A DNA stretch of 62,528 nt, taken from NCBI GenBank assembly GCA_902627645.1, contig CACOJX010000005.1, positions 1-62,528 on the forward strand, in the 5' to 3' direction. Positions 17,074-25,052 of the stretch are shown here, in pieces; the first letter of the stretch is position 1; the number at the start of each line of letters is the position of its first letter. The notes beneath the pieces were generated by a model. It was not told the origin of the DNA and searched no databases. It worked only from the letters and a program-made list of their open reading frames with translations. This DNA comes from an uncultured Pelagibacteraceae bacterium. Lineage in GTDB: Bacteria > Pseudomonadota > Alphaproteobacteria > Pelagibacterales > Pelagibacteraceae. Made by a program: the position numbers and the translations under genes.

Positions 17074-17439
17074 TTAAGTTTTTTTTAATTTCAATTTTTT
17101 AATTATTATTGCACCTCCAATTAAAAATAACAATATTGGTAATAACCATAAAATATAGGTTTTTTTGTTTAAACCTGGGTCATAAAGTATCCACTCGCCA
17201 TATTTTGTCTTAAGAAATTCATATATATCATTTTCAGACATTCCCTCATCAACTTTTCTTTGCACTACAATTTTTAAACTATTGGCAAAATCAGAATCTG
17301 AGTCATACACTGATTGTCCTTGGCAAACTAGGCAACGCAAATTTTTTGTAATCTTGTAAGTCAAACTTTGTTCTTGAGCCATTACTTGGCAAATATTTAA
17401 AAAGTAACATAATACTAATATTAATTTTAAATTTCTCAC
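17074..17439 (-). CDS. ccmH: Cytochrome c maturation protein CcmH
   Basis: Periplasmic-facing thiol oxidoreductase that reduces the apocytochrome CXXCH motif and works with CcmF. The 121-aa product has a signal peptide, the diagnostic LRCLVCQGQ motif with Cys36 and Cys39, the helical bundle (DIYEFLKTKYGEWILYDP) and one C-terminal membrane helix (about 93-112). It is the short CcmH form without the TPR (CcmI) extension. The start overlaps the ccmG stop by 4 nt. Confidence 0.95.
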   Translation of the reverse strand: MRNLKLILVLCYFLNICQVMAQEQSLTYKITKNLRCLVCQGQSVYDSDSDFANSLKIVVQRKVDEGMSENDIYEFLKTKYGEWILYDPGLNKKTYILWLLPILLFLIGGAIIIKKLKLKKT

Positions 17440-17954
17440 TTTATAAGCCTTTCTATATCTAAATATAAATTTTCATCAATTGGCCCTATAATCTTTTTTA
17501 TTATTTTTTTGTTATGGATTAAAAAAGACTCTGGAACACCATAAGCCCCCCAATCAATAGCAATTGTTCCATCTCCATCAACTAAAATTTTATCATAAGG
17601 ATTTTTTAATTCTTTCAAAAAATTAAGGGCATTCTTTTCTTTATCTTTATAATTGAGTCCAATTATTTTCAAATTCTCGTTTACTTTTAATTTCATTAAA
17701 AAATTGTGCTCAGCCCTACATGGAGCACACCATGAGGCCCATATATTCATTAAATAAAATTGATCCCCAGAAAAAAGTTGTTCAGAACTATTTTCCACAC
17801 CTGTTTTGATGACTTTCGCTGTAAATGAAGGAACATTTTTTTCAAAATTTTCATCAGGTGTATAAATACTAGTCTTTTGAAGTCCTTTGAAAAAAATAAT
17901 AAAAATAATAGAAAAAAAAATTATTAATATTATAGGTATAATCTTAAGTTTCAT
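17436..17954 (-). CDS. ccmG: Cytochrome c maturation thiol:disulfide oxidoreductase CcmG (DsbE)
   Basis: Membrane-anchored thioredoxin that keeps CcmH and apocytochrome c reduced in the periplasm. After an N-terminal membrane anchor comes the active site WASWCAPC (Cys76 and Cys79) and the cis-Pro region GAYGVPESFLI. The open frame extends 11 codons further, but the ATG at 17954 has a strong AAAGGAGAC ribosome binding site and gives the normal start MKLKIIPI. The start lies inside the 3' end of ccmF (11-nt overlap). Confidence 0.95.
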   Translation of the reverse strand: MKLKIIPIILIIFFSIIFIIFFKGLQKTSIYTPDENFEKNVPSFTAKVIKTGVENSSEQLFSGDQFYLMNIWASWCAPCRAEHNFLMKLKVNENLKIIGLNYKDKEKNALNFLKELKNPYDKILVDGDGTIAIDWGAYGVPESFLIHNKKIIKKIIGPIDENLYLDIERLIK

Positions 17955-19821
17955 GTCTCCTTTTAAATATACTAATGAGGCCACCAAAACTGATAATAAA
18001 AATTGAAGCCCAAATCCAAATCATGAATGGTTTGTGTTGATATCTGATATTAAAATAATTTTGGTTTTGAACTAAATTCATAGTCATAAATTTGTCAGAT
18101 AATAAGTTAATTTTTATATCTGCTTCACTAGTCACTATATTTGGTTGATTATAAATTCTTAACTCTGGATTTAAAATTTGTTCAATATTTTTAGAGTTTG
18201 TAATACTAAATTTTCCAGTAATTGCATCAAAATTTTGCTCCTTTTTTTTTGTAATTTTTTCAAAAAAAATAGTTACGTCTTTTGTTTTAAAAGTTTCACC
18301 AACTTTTAAATTTGTAATTATTTCGCTTGAAAAAATATTGTTAAATAAAACACTTAATATAAATAAGCTAAATCCAAAATGAGAAACATTTTGAGCTAGG
18401 TTTTGAAATCTATGAACAATAAAATCTCTTGTAGTTATAAAAAATAAGTAAAATGCAGATGAGATCAAAACAGTATTTATAAGAAAATCTATTTTCAAAT
18501 TAATTATAATCAGAGATGACAAAACTAATGAAATTAATAAAAATAAAAACAAATAAAATTTATTTTTTAAATCTGATTTAATCCAATTTAAATTTGGACC
18601 AATTGCCATTGCTAAAAGAAATGGTATTAAAAAAGGTACTATTAATTTATGATAAAAAGGAGGGCCAACTGAAATTTGTTGAGATGAAATAACGTCTAAA
18701 AATATTGGATAAATTGTTCCAATTAGAACAACTGACAAAAAATACATCATAAACCAATTGTTTACTAAAATAGCAGTTTCTTTACTTAGCCAAAAAAAAG
18801 AGTTTATTTTTTTATTCTCGACTTTGTAAAAAAAGAAAAAAATAAAAAGTGCTAAAAATATTAATGAAAATAAAAAAATTAGTATAAATACTCCTCGTTC
18901 AGGATCATTTGCAAAAGTATGTACAGAATTTAAAATTCCAGATCTGACTAAGAAAGTTCCACACATACTTAAAGTAAATGTTGTGATTGATAGAATTATA
19001 ACCCAAGAAGTAAGGATCGATTTTTTCTCCAAGACCAGAACACAATGAAAAAGTGTAGTTAATGCCAACCACGGCATCAAAGATACATTTTCCACTGGAT
19101 CCCAAAACCAAAATCCACCCCAACCTAATTCGTAATATGCCCAAATAGATCCCAATAAAATCCCGAAAGTTAAAAAGATCCAAGATGTTAAGATCCATTT
19201 TTTTATATGTTTTGCCCATTCTTTTGAAACCCAATTTAAAGACATTGCAGCAAGCGCAGAGGAAAAAATTATTGATGAACCTACATATCCCAAATACAAA
19301 ATTGGCGGATGAATAGCTAGCGCTGGGTCTTGTAAAATTGGATTTAATCCTAAACCCTCATCTGGCTCTGGATAAATATAATTGAATGGATTTGATGTTT
19401 TAATTATGAAAATAAAAAAACCAATAATAATTATTTGTTGATACAACAAAGTAAGAATTCTGTAATTTTTTAATAAATTTTTGGTATTTAATAAAAAAAT
19501 TGAAATAAAGAGTGTTAATACTAACAACCAAAGTAATAAACTCCCTTCATGATTACCCCAGGTTCCAGAAATTTTGTAAAAAAGGGGTTTAGTCGTATGA
19601 GAATGATTAAATACAGTCTCATTACTAAAATCTGAGATTATAAAAGATAAAATTAAACCGATAAAACTTACAATAACAAACAATAATTGTAACAACGAGA
19701 AAGATAAAATTTTTGAATCAAATGAACTTGAGTTTTTGAAATTTTTAATTGAAAAAAAAATTATAAAAATTGAACAACCAAGTCCAAAGAACAAAGAGTA
19801 GGATCCAATTAAACTAGGCAA
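17944..19821 (-). CDS. ccmF: Cytochrome c haem lyase subunit CcmF
   Basis: Large inner-membrane protein that attaches haem to apocytochrome c. The 625 residues have many membrane segments and the tryptophan-rich WWD domain (WGGFWFWDPVENVSLMPW), plus conserved His-containing loops (HSHTTKPLFYKISGTWGNHEGS; LAIHPPILYLGY). Length is typical of CcmF. It follows ccmE after 3 nt. Confidence 0.96.
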   Translation of the reverse strand: MPSLIGSYSLFFGLGCSIFIIFFSIKNFKNSSSFDSKILSFSLLQLLFVIVSFIGLILSFIISDFSNETVFNHSHTTKPLFYKISGTWGNHEGSLLLWLLVLTLFISIFLLNTKNLLKNYRILTLLYQQIIIIGFFIFIIKTSNPFNYIYPEPDEGLGLNPILQDPALAIHPPILYLGYVGSSIIFSSALAAMSLNWVSKEWAKHIKKWILTSWIFLTFGILLGSIWAYYELGWGGFWFWDPVENVSLMPWLALTTLFHCVLVLEKKSILTSWVIILSITTFTLSMCGTFLVRSGILNSVHTFANDPERGVFILIFLFSLIFLALFIFFFFYKVENKKINSFFWLSKETAILVNNWFMMYFLSVVLIGTIYPIFLDVISSQQISVGPPFYHKLIVPFLIPFLLAMAIGPNLNWIKSDLKNKFYLFLFLLISLVLSSLIIINLKIDFLINTVLISSAFYLFFITTRDFIVHRFQNLAQNVSHFGFSLFILSVLFNNIFSSEIITNLKVGETFKTKDVTIFFEKITKKKEQNFDAITGKFSITNSKNIEQILNPELRIYNQPNIVTSEADIKINLLSDKFMTMNLVQNQNYFNIRYQHKPFMIWIWASIFIISFGGLISIFKRRHET

Positions 19822-19824
19822 GAT

Positions 19825-20244
19825 TTATTTCTCCTCCATTGCTGCTTTTACTTCTGGTGGCATATAATTTTCATCATGTTTTGCCAAAATTTTAGTTGCA
19901 AAGAAAAAATTCTTATCTTTTAAATAACCTTCTGCCACTACCCCTTTACCTTCTTCAAAAAGATTCGGAATTACACCAGAATAAGTAACACTAATTTCAC
20001 TTTTAAAATCTGTAATAATAAACTTCATCTCTTTTGATACAACAGATATGGAGTCTTTTTTTACCATTCCCCCAACTCTAATTTTTTTATTTTGTATTTC
20101 TGCTAAGGTTTTAATTTCCGAGGGCGACTTAAAAAAAACAACATTTTCCTCAAGTGATTTTAAAATAAGAAAAGTTGTTAAAACAAATGTAAGTAAAATT
20201 AATAATATAAAAAAAAATCTTAATTTAACTTTACGACCATACAT
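19825..20244 (-). CDS. ccmE: Haem chaperone CcmE
   Basis: Membrane-anchored haem chaperone that carries haem covalently from CcmC to CcmF. The 139-aa protein has one N-terminal membrane segment, the beta-barrel core ([35 protein letters not shown]) and the haem-attachment site [12 protein letters not shown] with His123 and Tyr127. It lies between ccmD and ccmF. Confidence 0.96.
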   Translation of the reverse strand: MYGRKVKLRFFFILLILLTFVLTTFLILKSLEENVVFFKSPSEIKTLAEIQNKKIRVGGMVKKDSISVVSKEMKFIITDFKSEISVTYSGVIPNLFEEGKGVVAEGYLKDKNFFFATKILAKHDENYMPPEVKAAMEEK

Positions 20245-20254
20245 GTTTTAAAAG

Positions 20255-20482
20255 TTAAATACTTGAAGTGTTAGATAAAATTTCTTTATTTATACTTTGC
20301 AATTTTGCGAAAGCTGCTCTTTCAGAGTTTAAAGCTCCAAATTTAGCAATAAATTTATTTTTCTCTTTTACATATTGAATTTTAATCACAGCGTAAAGCG
20401 TAACAAAACTTAAGAGAGTAAACGCAAAAGCGGACCAAACATAAATCCCATATCCATTCATTAATAATGTTTCGTTAATCAT
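20255..20482 (-). CDS. ccmD: Haem exporter protein CcmD
   Basis: Small single-helix protein that helps release holo-CcmE. The 75 residues include the recognisable NGYGIYVWSAFAFTLL membrane segment near the N-terminus and a charged, helical C-terminal part. It overlaps ccmC by 4 nt (ATGA) and sits in the usual C-D-E order. Short CcmD proteins diverge quickly, so the position counts as much as the motif. Confidence 0.85.
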   Translation of the reverse strand: MINETLLMNGYGIYVWSAFAFTLLSFVTLYAVIKIQYVKEKNKFIAKFGALNSERAAFAKLQSINKEILSNTSSI

Positions 20483-21186
20483 AATCTATCAAGACCTTTA
20501 TTTTTAATTTTTATCAGTTCTGTATTATATTTCATTAAAAAAATTAATAGAGAAAATAGAGCAAATGCCGCAGTCATAATAGATAAAGGGAACAACATTG
20601 AAATATGTATGGATGATTTTGATAAGATATTTATTGATGCAGGTTGGTGCAATGTGTTCCACCAATCCACAGAATATTTAATTATTGGAACATTAACTAT
20701 TCCCAAAATTGTGATTATTGTGGTGATTTTAAATGCTTTATCTTTGTTATCATAAATTCTCCAAGCAACTAAATACAGAATGTAAAACAACGCCAATATT
20801 AACATGGAAGTTATTCTTGCATCCCAAGCCCACCACGTACCCCAAGTCGGTTTACCCCAAATTGAACCCGTTACTAAAGCAATTATATTAAATACTAAAC
20901 CAGATGGAGCCAAACTTTTCGAAATTAGAAAAAAATTTTGGATTTTAAAAATATATCCAATTAAAGATAAAAACGTAATTGCAGAAAAAATTCCAAGAGA
21001 TATCCATGCAGCTGGTACATGAACATACATAATTCTGACAGAATGACTTTGTTTATAATCTTCTGGAGACAGTATTAAAGCCTCAGTAAGGCCGATTGTA
21101 AGTATAACTATAAATAATGCTAAAACATATTTAGGAGCTTTAGAAGTTACTGTGAAAATTTTATTGGGTTCAAAAATCTTTAACAT
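20479..21186 (-). CDS. ccmC: Haem transporter/handling protein CcmC
   Basis: Inner-membrane protein that delivers haem to CcmE. The 235 residues contain six membrane segments and the WWD motif (WGTWWAWDARITSMLIL), with conserved periplasmic His residues in MYVHVPAAW and WWNTLHQPASI. It is the first gene of a ccmC-D-E-F-G-H operon. The ABC subunits ccmA and ccmB are not next to it and must lie elsewhere if present. Confidence 0.95.
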   Translation of the reverse strand: MLKIFEPNKIFTVTSKAPKYVLALFIVILTIGLTEALILSPEDYKQSHSVRIMYVHVPAAWISLGIFSAITFLSLIGYIFKIQNFFLISKSLAPSGLVFNIIALVTGSIWGKPTWGTWWAWDARITSMLILALFYILYLVAWRIYDNKDKAFKITTIITILGIVNVPIIKYSVDWWNTLHQPASINILSKSSIHISMLFPLSIMTAAFALFSLLIFLMKYNTELIKIKNKGLDRL

Positions 21187-21362
21187 TTTAAATTTATATT
21201 TTAATAAATCGATTTTTAGTATGAAATTTTTATCTGATCAAGAATGTAGAGGGAGATAATAACGAAGGGTCAATAATTAACACTCTTGATCAGAATTAAA
21301 TTCATTTTAACAACCTGCTGTGACGAAGATTTGAGCTAATTGTGTTTAAAAAATGATTTTCT
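21187..21362 (-). promoter_or_regulatory. ccmC leader / hspQ downstream region with an 11-bp inverted repeat
   Basis: A 176-nt intergenic region, one of the two longest here. It contains a perfect 11-bp inverted repeat (21233-21243 and 21284-21294, arm TCTGATCAAGA) enclosing 40 nt, with three more pairs inside after one mismatch. The loop holds two imperfect repeats of a CCCTY sequence (minus strand). No U-tract follows, so it is not a normal intrinsic terminator. The side near ccmC is AT-rich and may hold the promoter. Function unknown. Confidence 0.5.
21270..21305 (-). other. Possible 11-codon leader ORF overlapping the ccmC leader hairpin
   Basis: On the minus strand ATG at 21305 opens a frame of 11 codons (MNLILIKSVNY) ending in TGA at 21270. 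AGCAGG lies 8 nt before the ATG and could serve as a ribosome binding site. Codons 4-8 coincide with the 5' arm of the inverted repeat, so a translating ribosome would open that stem. This resembles a leader-peptide arrangement, but so short a frame may arise by chance. Confidence 0.2.
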
Positions 21363-21683
21363 TTAGTTTGAAAGCTTAAAGTAACTAGACCCTTTTTTTC
21401 CCGAGAAAATCTCCTCAATAAGAGGGTGTTTTATTGGTTCATCAGAATCATCCATTAAAAGATTCTGTTCAGATACATAGGCCTCGTACGTAATTTCGTC
21501 ATTTTCTGCAAGAAGATGGTAAAAAGGCTGATCTTTTCTAGGTCTAACATTTTTTGGTATAGACTGATACCATTCTTCTGAATTATTAAATTCAAAATCC
21601 ACATCATATATTACACCTCTAAATTCAAAATGTTTGTGTTTCACTACTTCACCAATTGAAAATTTAGCTTTTTGAATTGCCAT
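21363..21683 (-). CDS. hspQ: Heat shock protein HspQ (YccV-like, hemimethylated-DNA-binding domain family)
   Basis: A small cytoplasmic protein of the HspQ/YccV family; in enterobacteria it is an adaptor and enhancer for Lon. The 106 residues show the family pattern KFSIGEVVKHKHFEFRGVIYDVD and QPFYHLLAENDEITYEAYVSEQNL. A heat-shock-type promoter lies 50-90 nt upstream. The next gene in the same direction, ccmC, is separated by a long leader, so hspQ is probably transcribed alone. Confidence 0.88.
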   Translation of the reverse strand: MAIQKAKFSIGEVVKHKHFEFRGVIYDVDFEFNNSEEWYQSIPKNVRPRKDQPFYHLLAENDEITYEAYVSEQNLLMDDSDEPIKHPLIEEIFSGKKGSSYFKLSN

Positions 21684-21741
21684 TATTATTAGTATGGGTA
21701 TTTAAAAATAAAAATCAATAAGAAAAAATTATAATTTTTCC

Positions 21742-21772
21742 TAATAAGCTATTTATGTTAATATCTTTCAAG
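21742..21772 (-). promoter_or_regulatory. Heat-shock (RpoH-type) promoter for hspQ
   Basis: On the minus strand CTTGAA (21767-21772) is followed after 18 nt by CTTATTA (21742-21748). This fits the alphaproteobacterial RpoH consensus CTTGAA-N17/18-CYTATnT. It would start transcription near 21735, about 50 nt before the hspQ ATG. The -35 element overlaps the GTG start of the divergent septation-protein gene. The known heat-shock role of HspQ supports the call. Confidence 0.55.
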
Positions 21773-22326
21773 TGAACAAATCTTTTTTAAAGTTTCTAAC
21801 AGATTTTGGCCCATTAATAATTTTTTTTTACTACTACTACGATAGTGGAAAAGATTTAAAAACTGCTATACCTCCTTTTATAATTGCGACAATTTTAGCA
21901 TTAACAGTTATGTGGATTTTGGAAAAAAAAATTCCTAAGGTCCCTCTTCTAAGTGGAATTTTAATTACTTTATTTGGTGGATTAACAATCTATTTTGATA
22001 ACCCAATTTTTATATACATGAAACCTACAATAATAAATATTTTGTTTGGTATGGCACTAATATTTGGAAAATACTTTACTAATGAGCCAGTTTTAAAAAA
22101 ACTTATGGGAAAATCAATTTCTTTAACTCTTGAAGGTTGGGAAGTTTTAAACAAAAGATGGATATATTTTTTCTTTGGGCTTGCGATACTTAATGAATTA
22201 GTCTGGAGAACTCAGTCAGAAGAATTTTGGGTTAATTTTAAAGTTTGGGGTTTATTACCAATAACTTTAATTTTCACTGGTTTTCAAATAGGTATAATAA
22301 ATAAATACAAAATTAATGAACAATAA
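21772..22326 (+). CDS. Inner-membrane septation protein A (YciB/IspZ family)
   Basis: Polytopic membrane protein linked to cell-envelope synthesis and septation. The 184 residues begin with the family-typical N-terminus (KFLTDFGPLIIFFYYY) and contain five hydrophobic segments plus the conserved LTLEGWEVLNKRWIYFFF and LNELVWRTQSEEFWVNFKVWG. The start is GTG at 21772; an ATG 17 nt upstream is out of frame. The 3' end overlaps the DUF2794 gene by 11 nt. Confidence 0.9.
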   Translation: MNKSFLKFLTDFGPLIIFFYYYYDSGKDLKTAIPPFIIATILALTVMWILEKKIPKVPLLSGILITLFGGLTIYFDNPIFIYMKPTIINILFGMALIFGKYFTNEPVLKKLMGKSISLTLEGWEVLNKRWIYFFFGLAILNELVWRTQSEEFWVNFKVWGLLPITLIFTGFQIGIINKYKINEQ

Positions 22327-22660
22327 TTTACGATTAGTCATAAATAACGTTAATGACAAGAAATTAGAAACTAAACATTTTTTTGAAAAAGATGAATTAA
22401 AAATCATTTTAGACTTGTATGCTAAAATGGTTTCGGAAGGTTCTTGGAAGGATTATGGACTAAATATTTCTAGCAAGCAAATAGGTTTTAGTGTTTTTAA
22501 AAATGCGGCGGAAAACGCACTTTATAAAATATGCAAGAACTTTAAGCCAAAAAACAAAAACTTAAAATATCTAATAACTGATACCAATGGAAAAATTATT
22601 AAAAATTCTTATGATCTAAATTCGCTTTTAAAAAATACTAACTGGAAAAAACTTGGGTAA
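22316..22660 (+). CDS. DUF2794 domain protein
   Basis: A 114-residue protein of the alphaproteobacterial DUF2794 family, recognised from FEKDELKIILDLYAKMVSEGSWKDYGL, the QIGFSVFKNAAENALYKICKN stretch and a C-terminal NGKIIKNSYDLNSLL. The function is unknown. It follows septation protein A with an 11-nt overlap and ends 5 nt from the convergent Bax inhibitor-1 gene. Confidence 0.85.
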   Translation: MNNNLRLVINNVNDKKLETKHFFEKDELKIILDLYAKMVSEGSWKDYGLNISSKQIGFSVFKNAAENALYKICKNFKPKNKNLKYLITDTNGKIIKNSYDLNSLLKNTNWKKLG

Positions 22661-22665
22661 TAAAG

Positions 22666-23427
22666 TTATCTTCGCTGACCGAAAAGTCTAAGAAGCATTA
22701 TAAATAAATTTATGAAATCTAGATAAAGAGTTAATGCACCCATTACTGCTTTTTTGCCCATTAATTCACCTGAGTCTGAAGCTGTATACATATTTTTAAT
22801 TTTTTGAGTGTCATATGCGGTTAACCCCACAAATATTAAAACTCCTAAAATTGAAATCACAAAATACATCATTGATGATTTCATAAAGATATTAACAATA
22901 GACGCAATTATAATTCCAATTAAACCCATCATCAAAAAAGATCCAAGTTTCGTTAGATCTCTCTTTGTAGTGTAACCATAAATACTCATTGCACCAAATG
23001 TTGCTGATGTAATAAAGAACACTCTTGTTACACTCATTCCAGTGTAAACTAATAATATAGAAGACAAAGATAGACCCATTAATGCTGCAAAAACCCAAAA
23101 TGTAGTTTGTGCTTTTGATGCACTCATTTTATTGATCCCAAAACTCATATAAAAAACTATTCCAAGCGGAGCTAACATTACTAACCATTTTAAACCTGAT
23201 AGGTATATTGCATTACCCATTTGAGTGAGTCCTACAATAGATCCTGAGGCATCAGTAACAACTGACATTTTAAAAGTTAAAAGAGCAATTATTCCAGTAA
23301 GCAAAACTCCTGTTGCCATATAATTATAAACTTTAAGCATGTAGGCTCTTAAACCCTCATCAGTTACAGCAGTTTCTTGCGCAGATGCTTTAGCTCTAGC
23401 AAGTATCCCTTTTTTATCAAATTCCAT
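22666..23427 (-). CDS. Bax inhibitor-1 / YccA-YbhL family membrane protein
   Basis: Seven-helix inner-membrane protein of the BI-1 (TMBIM) family, whose members act as pH-sensitive calcium leak channels or FtsH modulators. The 253 residues start with a soluble tail and end with the hallmarks GLTAYDTQKIKNMY (the paired-Asp pH sensor region) and a final helix LTLYLDFINLFIMLLRLFG. The divergent aldo-keto reductase begins 81 nt away; I see nothing distinct in that spacer. Confidence 0.92.
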   Translation of the reverse strand: MEFDKKGILARAKASAQETAVTDEGLRAYMLKVYNYMATGVLLTGIIALLTFKMSVVTDASGSIVGLTQMGNAIYLSGLKWLVMLAPLGIVFYMSFGINKMSASKAQTTFWVFAALMGLSLSSILLVYTGMSVTRVFFITSATFGAMSIYGYTTKRDLTKLGSFLMMGLIGIIIASIVNIFMKSSMMYFVISILGVLIFVGLTAYDTQKIKNMYTASDSGELMGKKAVMGALTLYLDFINLFIMLLRLFGQRR

Positions 23428-23508
23428 AATACTTGAAATATATAATCTTTTACTAATTATTCAAGATACCTTAAAAGATTAATAAAAATTTAAAGCTCAA
23501 AAACCTTT

Positions 23509-24546
23509 ATGAATTATAAAAAATTAGGAAATACTGACCTTGATGTAAGTACAATTTGTCTCGGCACAATGACTTGGGGTGAGCAAAACACACAGGGGGA
23601 GGGTTTTGATCAAATGGACTATGCTCTAGACCAAGGTGTTAATTTTTGGGATACCGCTGAATTATATGCAATTCCACCTAAAGAAATTACTTATGGTAAA
23701 ACTGAGGAAGTAATTGGGAATTGGTTTAAAAAATCAAAAAAAAGAAATGAAGTTGTTCTAGCGACAAAAGTTGCAGGCCCAGGTTTAAATTGGATTAGAG
23801 GTGGAGGAAATCAGTATGATGAAAAAAACTTAAATGAAGCAGTAAACGGAAGTTTAAAAAGATTAAAAACAGATTATATTGACTTGTACCAACTTCATTG
23901 GCCCGAAAGAAAAAGTAATTTTTTTGGAAGGCTTGGATATCAACACAAAGATGATACTGACTGGAATAAATTTGAGGATATTCTCAATTCATTAGATAAA
24001 ATTATAAATAGTGGAAAAATTAGATACATCGGACTTTCTAATGAAACTGCATGGGGTTTGTCAAAATTTTTAGAAATATCAAAAATTAAACAACTCCCAC
24101 GAATGATGTCTGTTCAAAATCCATACAGTTTATTAAATAGAACCTATGAGGTTGGCCTTGCTGAAGTCTCAATAAGGGAAAAAAGTGGCTTATTAGCTTA
24201 TTCACCTTTAGCATTTGGTTATTTAACTGGGAAATACAGAAATGGAGAATTGCCAAAAGATTCGAGAATGAAATTGTTTGGAGATCAATTTGTGAGATAT
24301 AAAACAAAAAATGGTCAATTAGCTATTGAAAAGTATAACGAAATAGCAAATAGATATGAATTAAATTTTGCGCAAATGAGTTTAAAATTTTGTGAACTTC
24401 AGCCTTTTGTTACCAGTGTAATAATTGGGGCTACAACAATGGATCAGTTGAAAACTGATATAGAAAGTGTAAATATAAATTTATCTGAAGAAGTTATAAA
24501 TGAAATTAATGAAGTACAAAAAATTTACCCAAATCCATGTCCATAA
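23509..24546 (+). CDS. Aldo/keto reductase (Tas/YghZ-like)
   Basis: NADPH-dependent oxidoreductase with a TIM-barrel fold. The 345 residues show the catalytic tetrad: Asp in FWDTAE, Tyr in LYAIPP, Lys in ATKVAG and His in LYQLHWPE, then GLSNETAWG and the C-terminal cofactor loop SVIIGATTMDQL. The insert YAIPPKEITYG resembles the Tas branch. Substrate unknown. Its end overlaps the next gene by 10 nt. Confidence 0.92.
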   Translation: MNYKKLGNTDLDVSTICLGTMTWGEQNTQGEGFDQMDYALDQGVNFWDTAELYAIPPKEITYGKTEEVIGNWFKKSKKRNEVVLATKVAGPGLNWIRGGGNQYDEKNLNEAVNGSLKRLKTDYIDLYQLHWPERKSNFFGRLGYQHKDDTDWNKFEDILNSLDKIINSGKIRYIGLSNETAWGLSKFLEISKIKQLPRMMSVQNPYSLLNRTYEVGLAEVSIREKSGLLAYSPLAFGYLTGKYRNGELPKDSRMKLFGDQFVRYKTKNGQLAIEKYNEIANRYELNFAQMSLKFCELQPFVTSVIIGATTMDQLKTDIESVNINLSEEVINEINEVQKIYPNPCP

Positions 24547-25049
24547 TTAAAAAAACTTTATTCTTATCTCTGATTATTTTGATAATTCCTTTATCAAAAA
24601 CATATGCGCAGGATTTAAAAAAAATTGGGAAATTTAAAGATTGGGATGTGATGGTAATATCTGAAGCTTCAGGAAAAGTATGTTTTGCTCAATCAACTCC
24701 AGTTTTGCAAGCACCCAAAAAAAATAAAAGAGAAGCAAGATTGTTTGTAACTTTTCGGCCAGCTGAAAAAATATCAAATGAAATTAGTACGACTTCAGGT
24801 TACGAATTTAACAAAAATAATTCTGTTCTAGCAAGCTCTGGAAATAATAAATTCAAGTTTGACATAAAACAACAAGGCTTTGCGTGGATGACCAGTAACA
24901 AAAAAGAAAACATAATGGTTAAAGTAATGAAAAAGGGCTCAAGAATCATGGTCACTGGTTACAATGAAAAAGGTTCTCAAACTATAGATCATTACTCACT
25001 GCTTGGTTTTACCAAAGCTTATGGTGCTGCAAAAAAAGCTTGCAGTTAA
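24537..25049 (+). CDS. IalB-like (invasion-associated locus B family) periplasmic protein
   Basis: A 170-aa exported protein: signal peptide ending at about TYAQD, then FKDWDVMV, a conserved Cys in KVCFAQSTP, LFVTFRPAEK and a C-terminal SLLGFTKAYGAAKKACS with a second Cys. This two-cysteine pattern is typical of the alphaproteobacterial IalB family. In free-living relatives the role is unknown; the name does not imply pathogenicity. It overlaps the aldo-keto reductase and lies 3 nt before argG. Confidence 0.8.
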   Translation: MSIIKKTLFLSLIILIIPLSKTYAQDLKKIGKFKDWDVMVISEASGKVCFAQSTPVLQAPKKNKREARLFVTFRPAEKISNEISTTSGYEFNKNNSVLASSGNNKFKFDIKQQGFAWMTSNKKENIMVKVMKKGSRIMVTGYNEKGSQTIDHYSLLGFTKAYGAAKKACS

Positions 25050-25052
25050 TTA

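Noticed and set aside
21233-21294. Intrinsic terminator for hspQ at the inverted repeat
   Set aside because: The loop is 40 nt and no T-tract follows on the minus strand (the sequence continues TAAAAATTTC).
21187-21362. 6S RNA or a known riboswitch in the hspQ-ccmC gap
   Set aside because: I could not match the closing stem, central bubble or any conserved aptamer core to a family I know.
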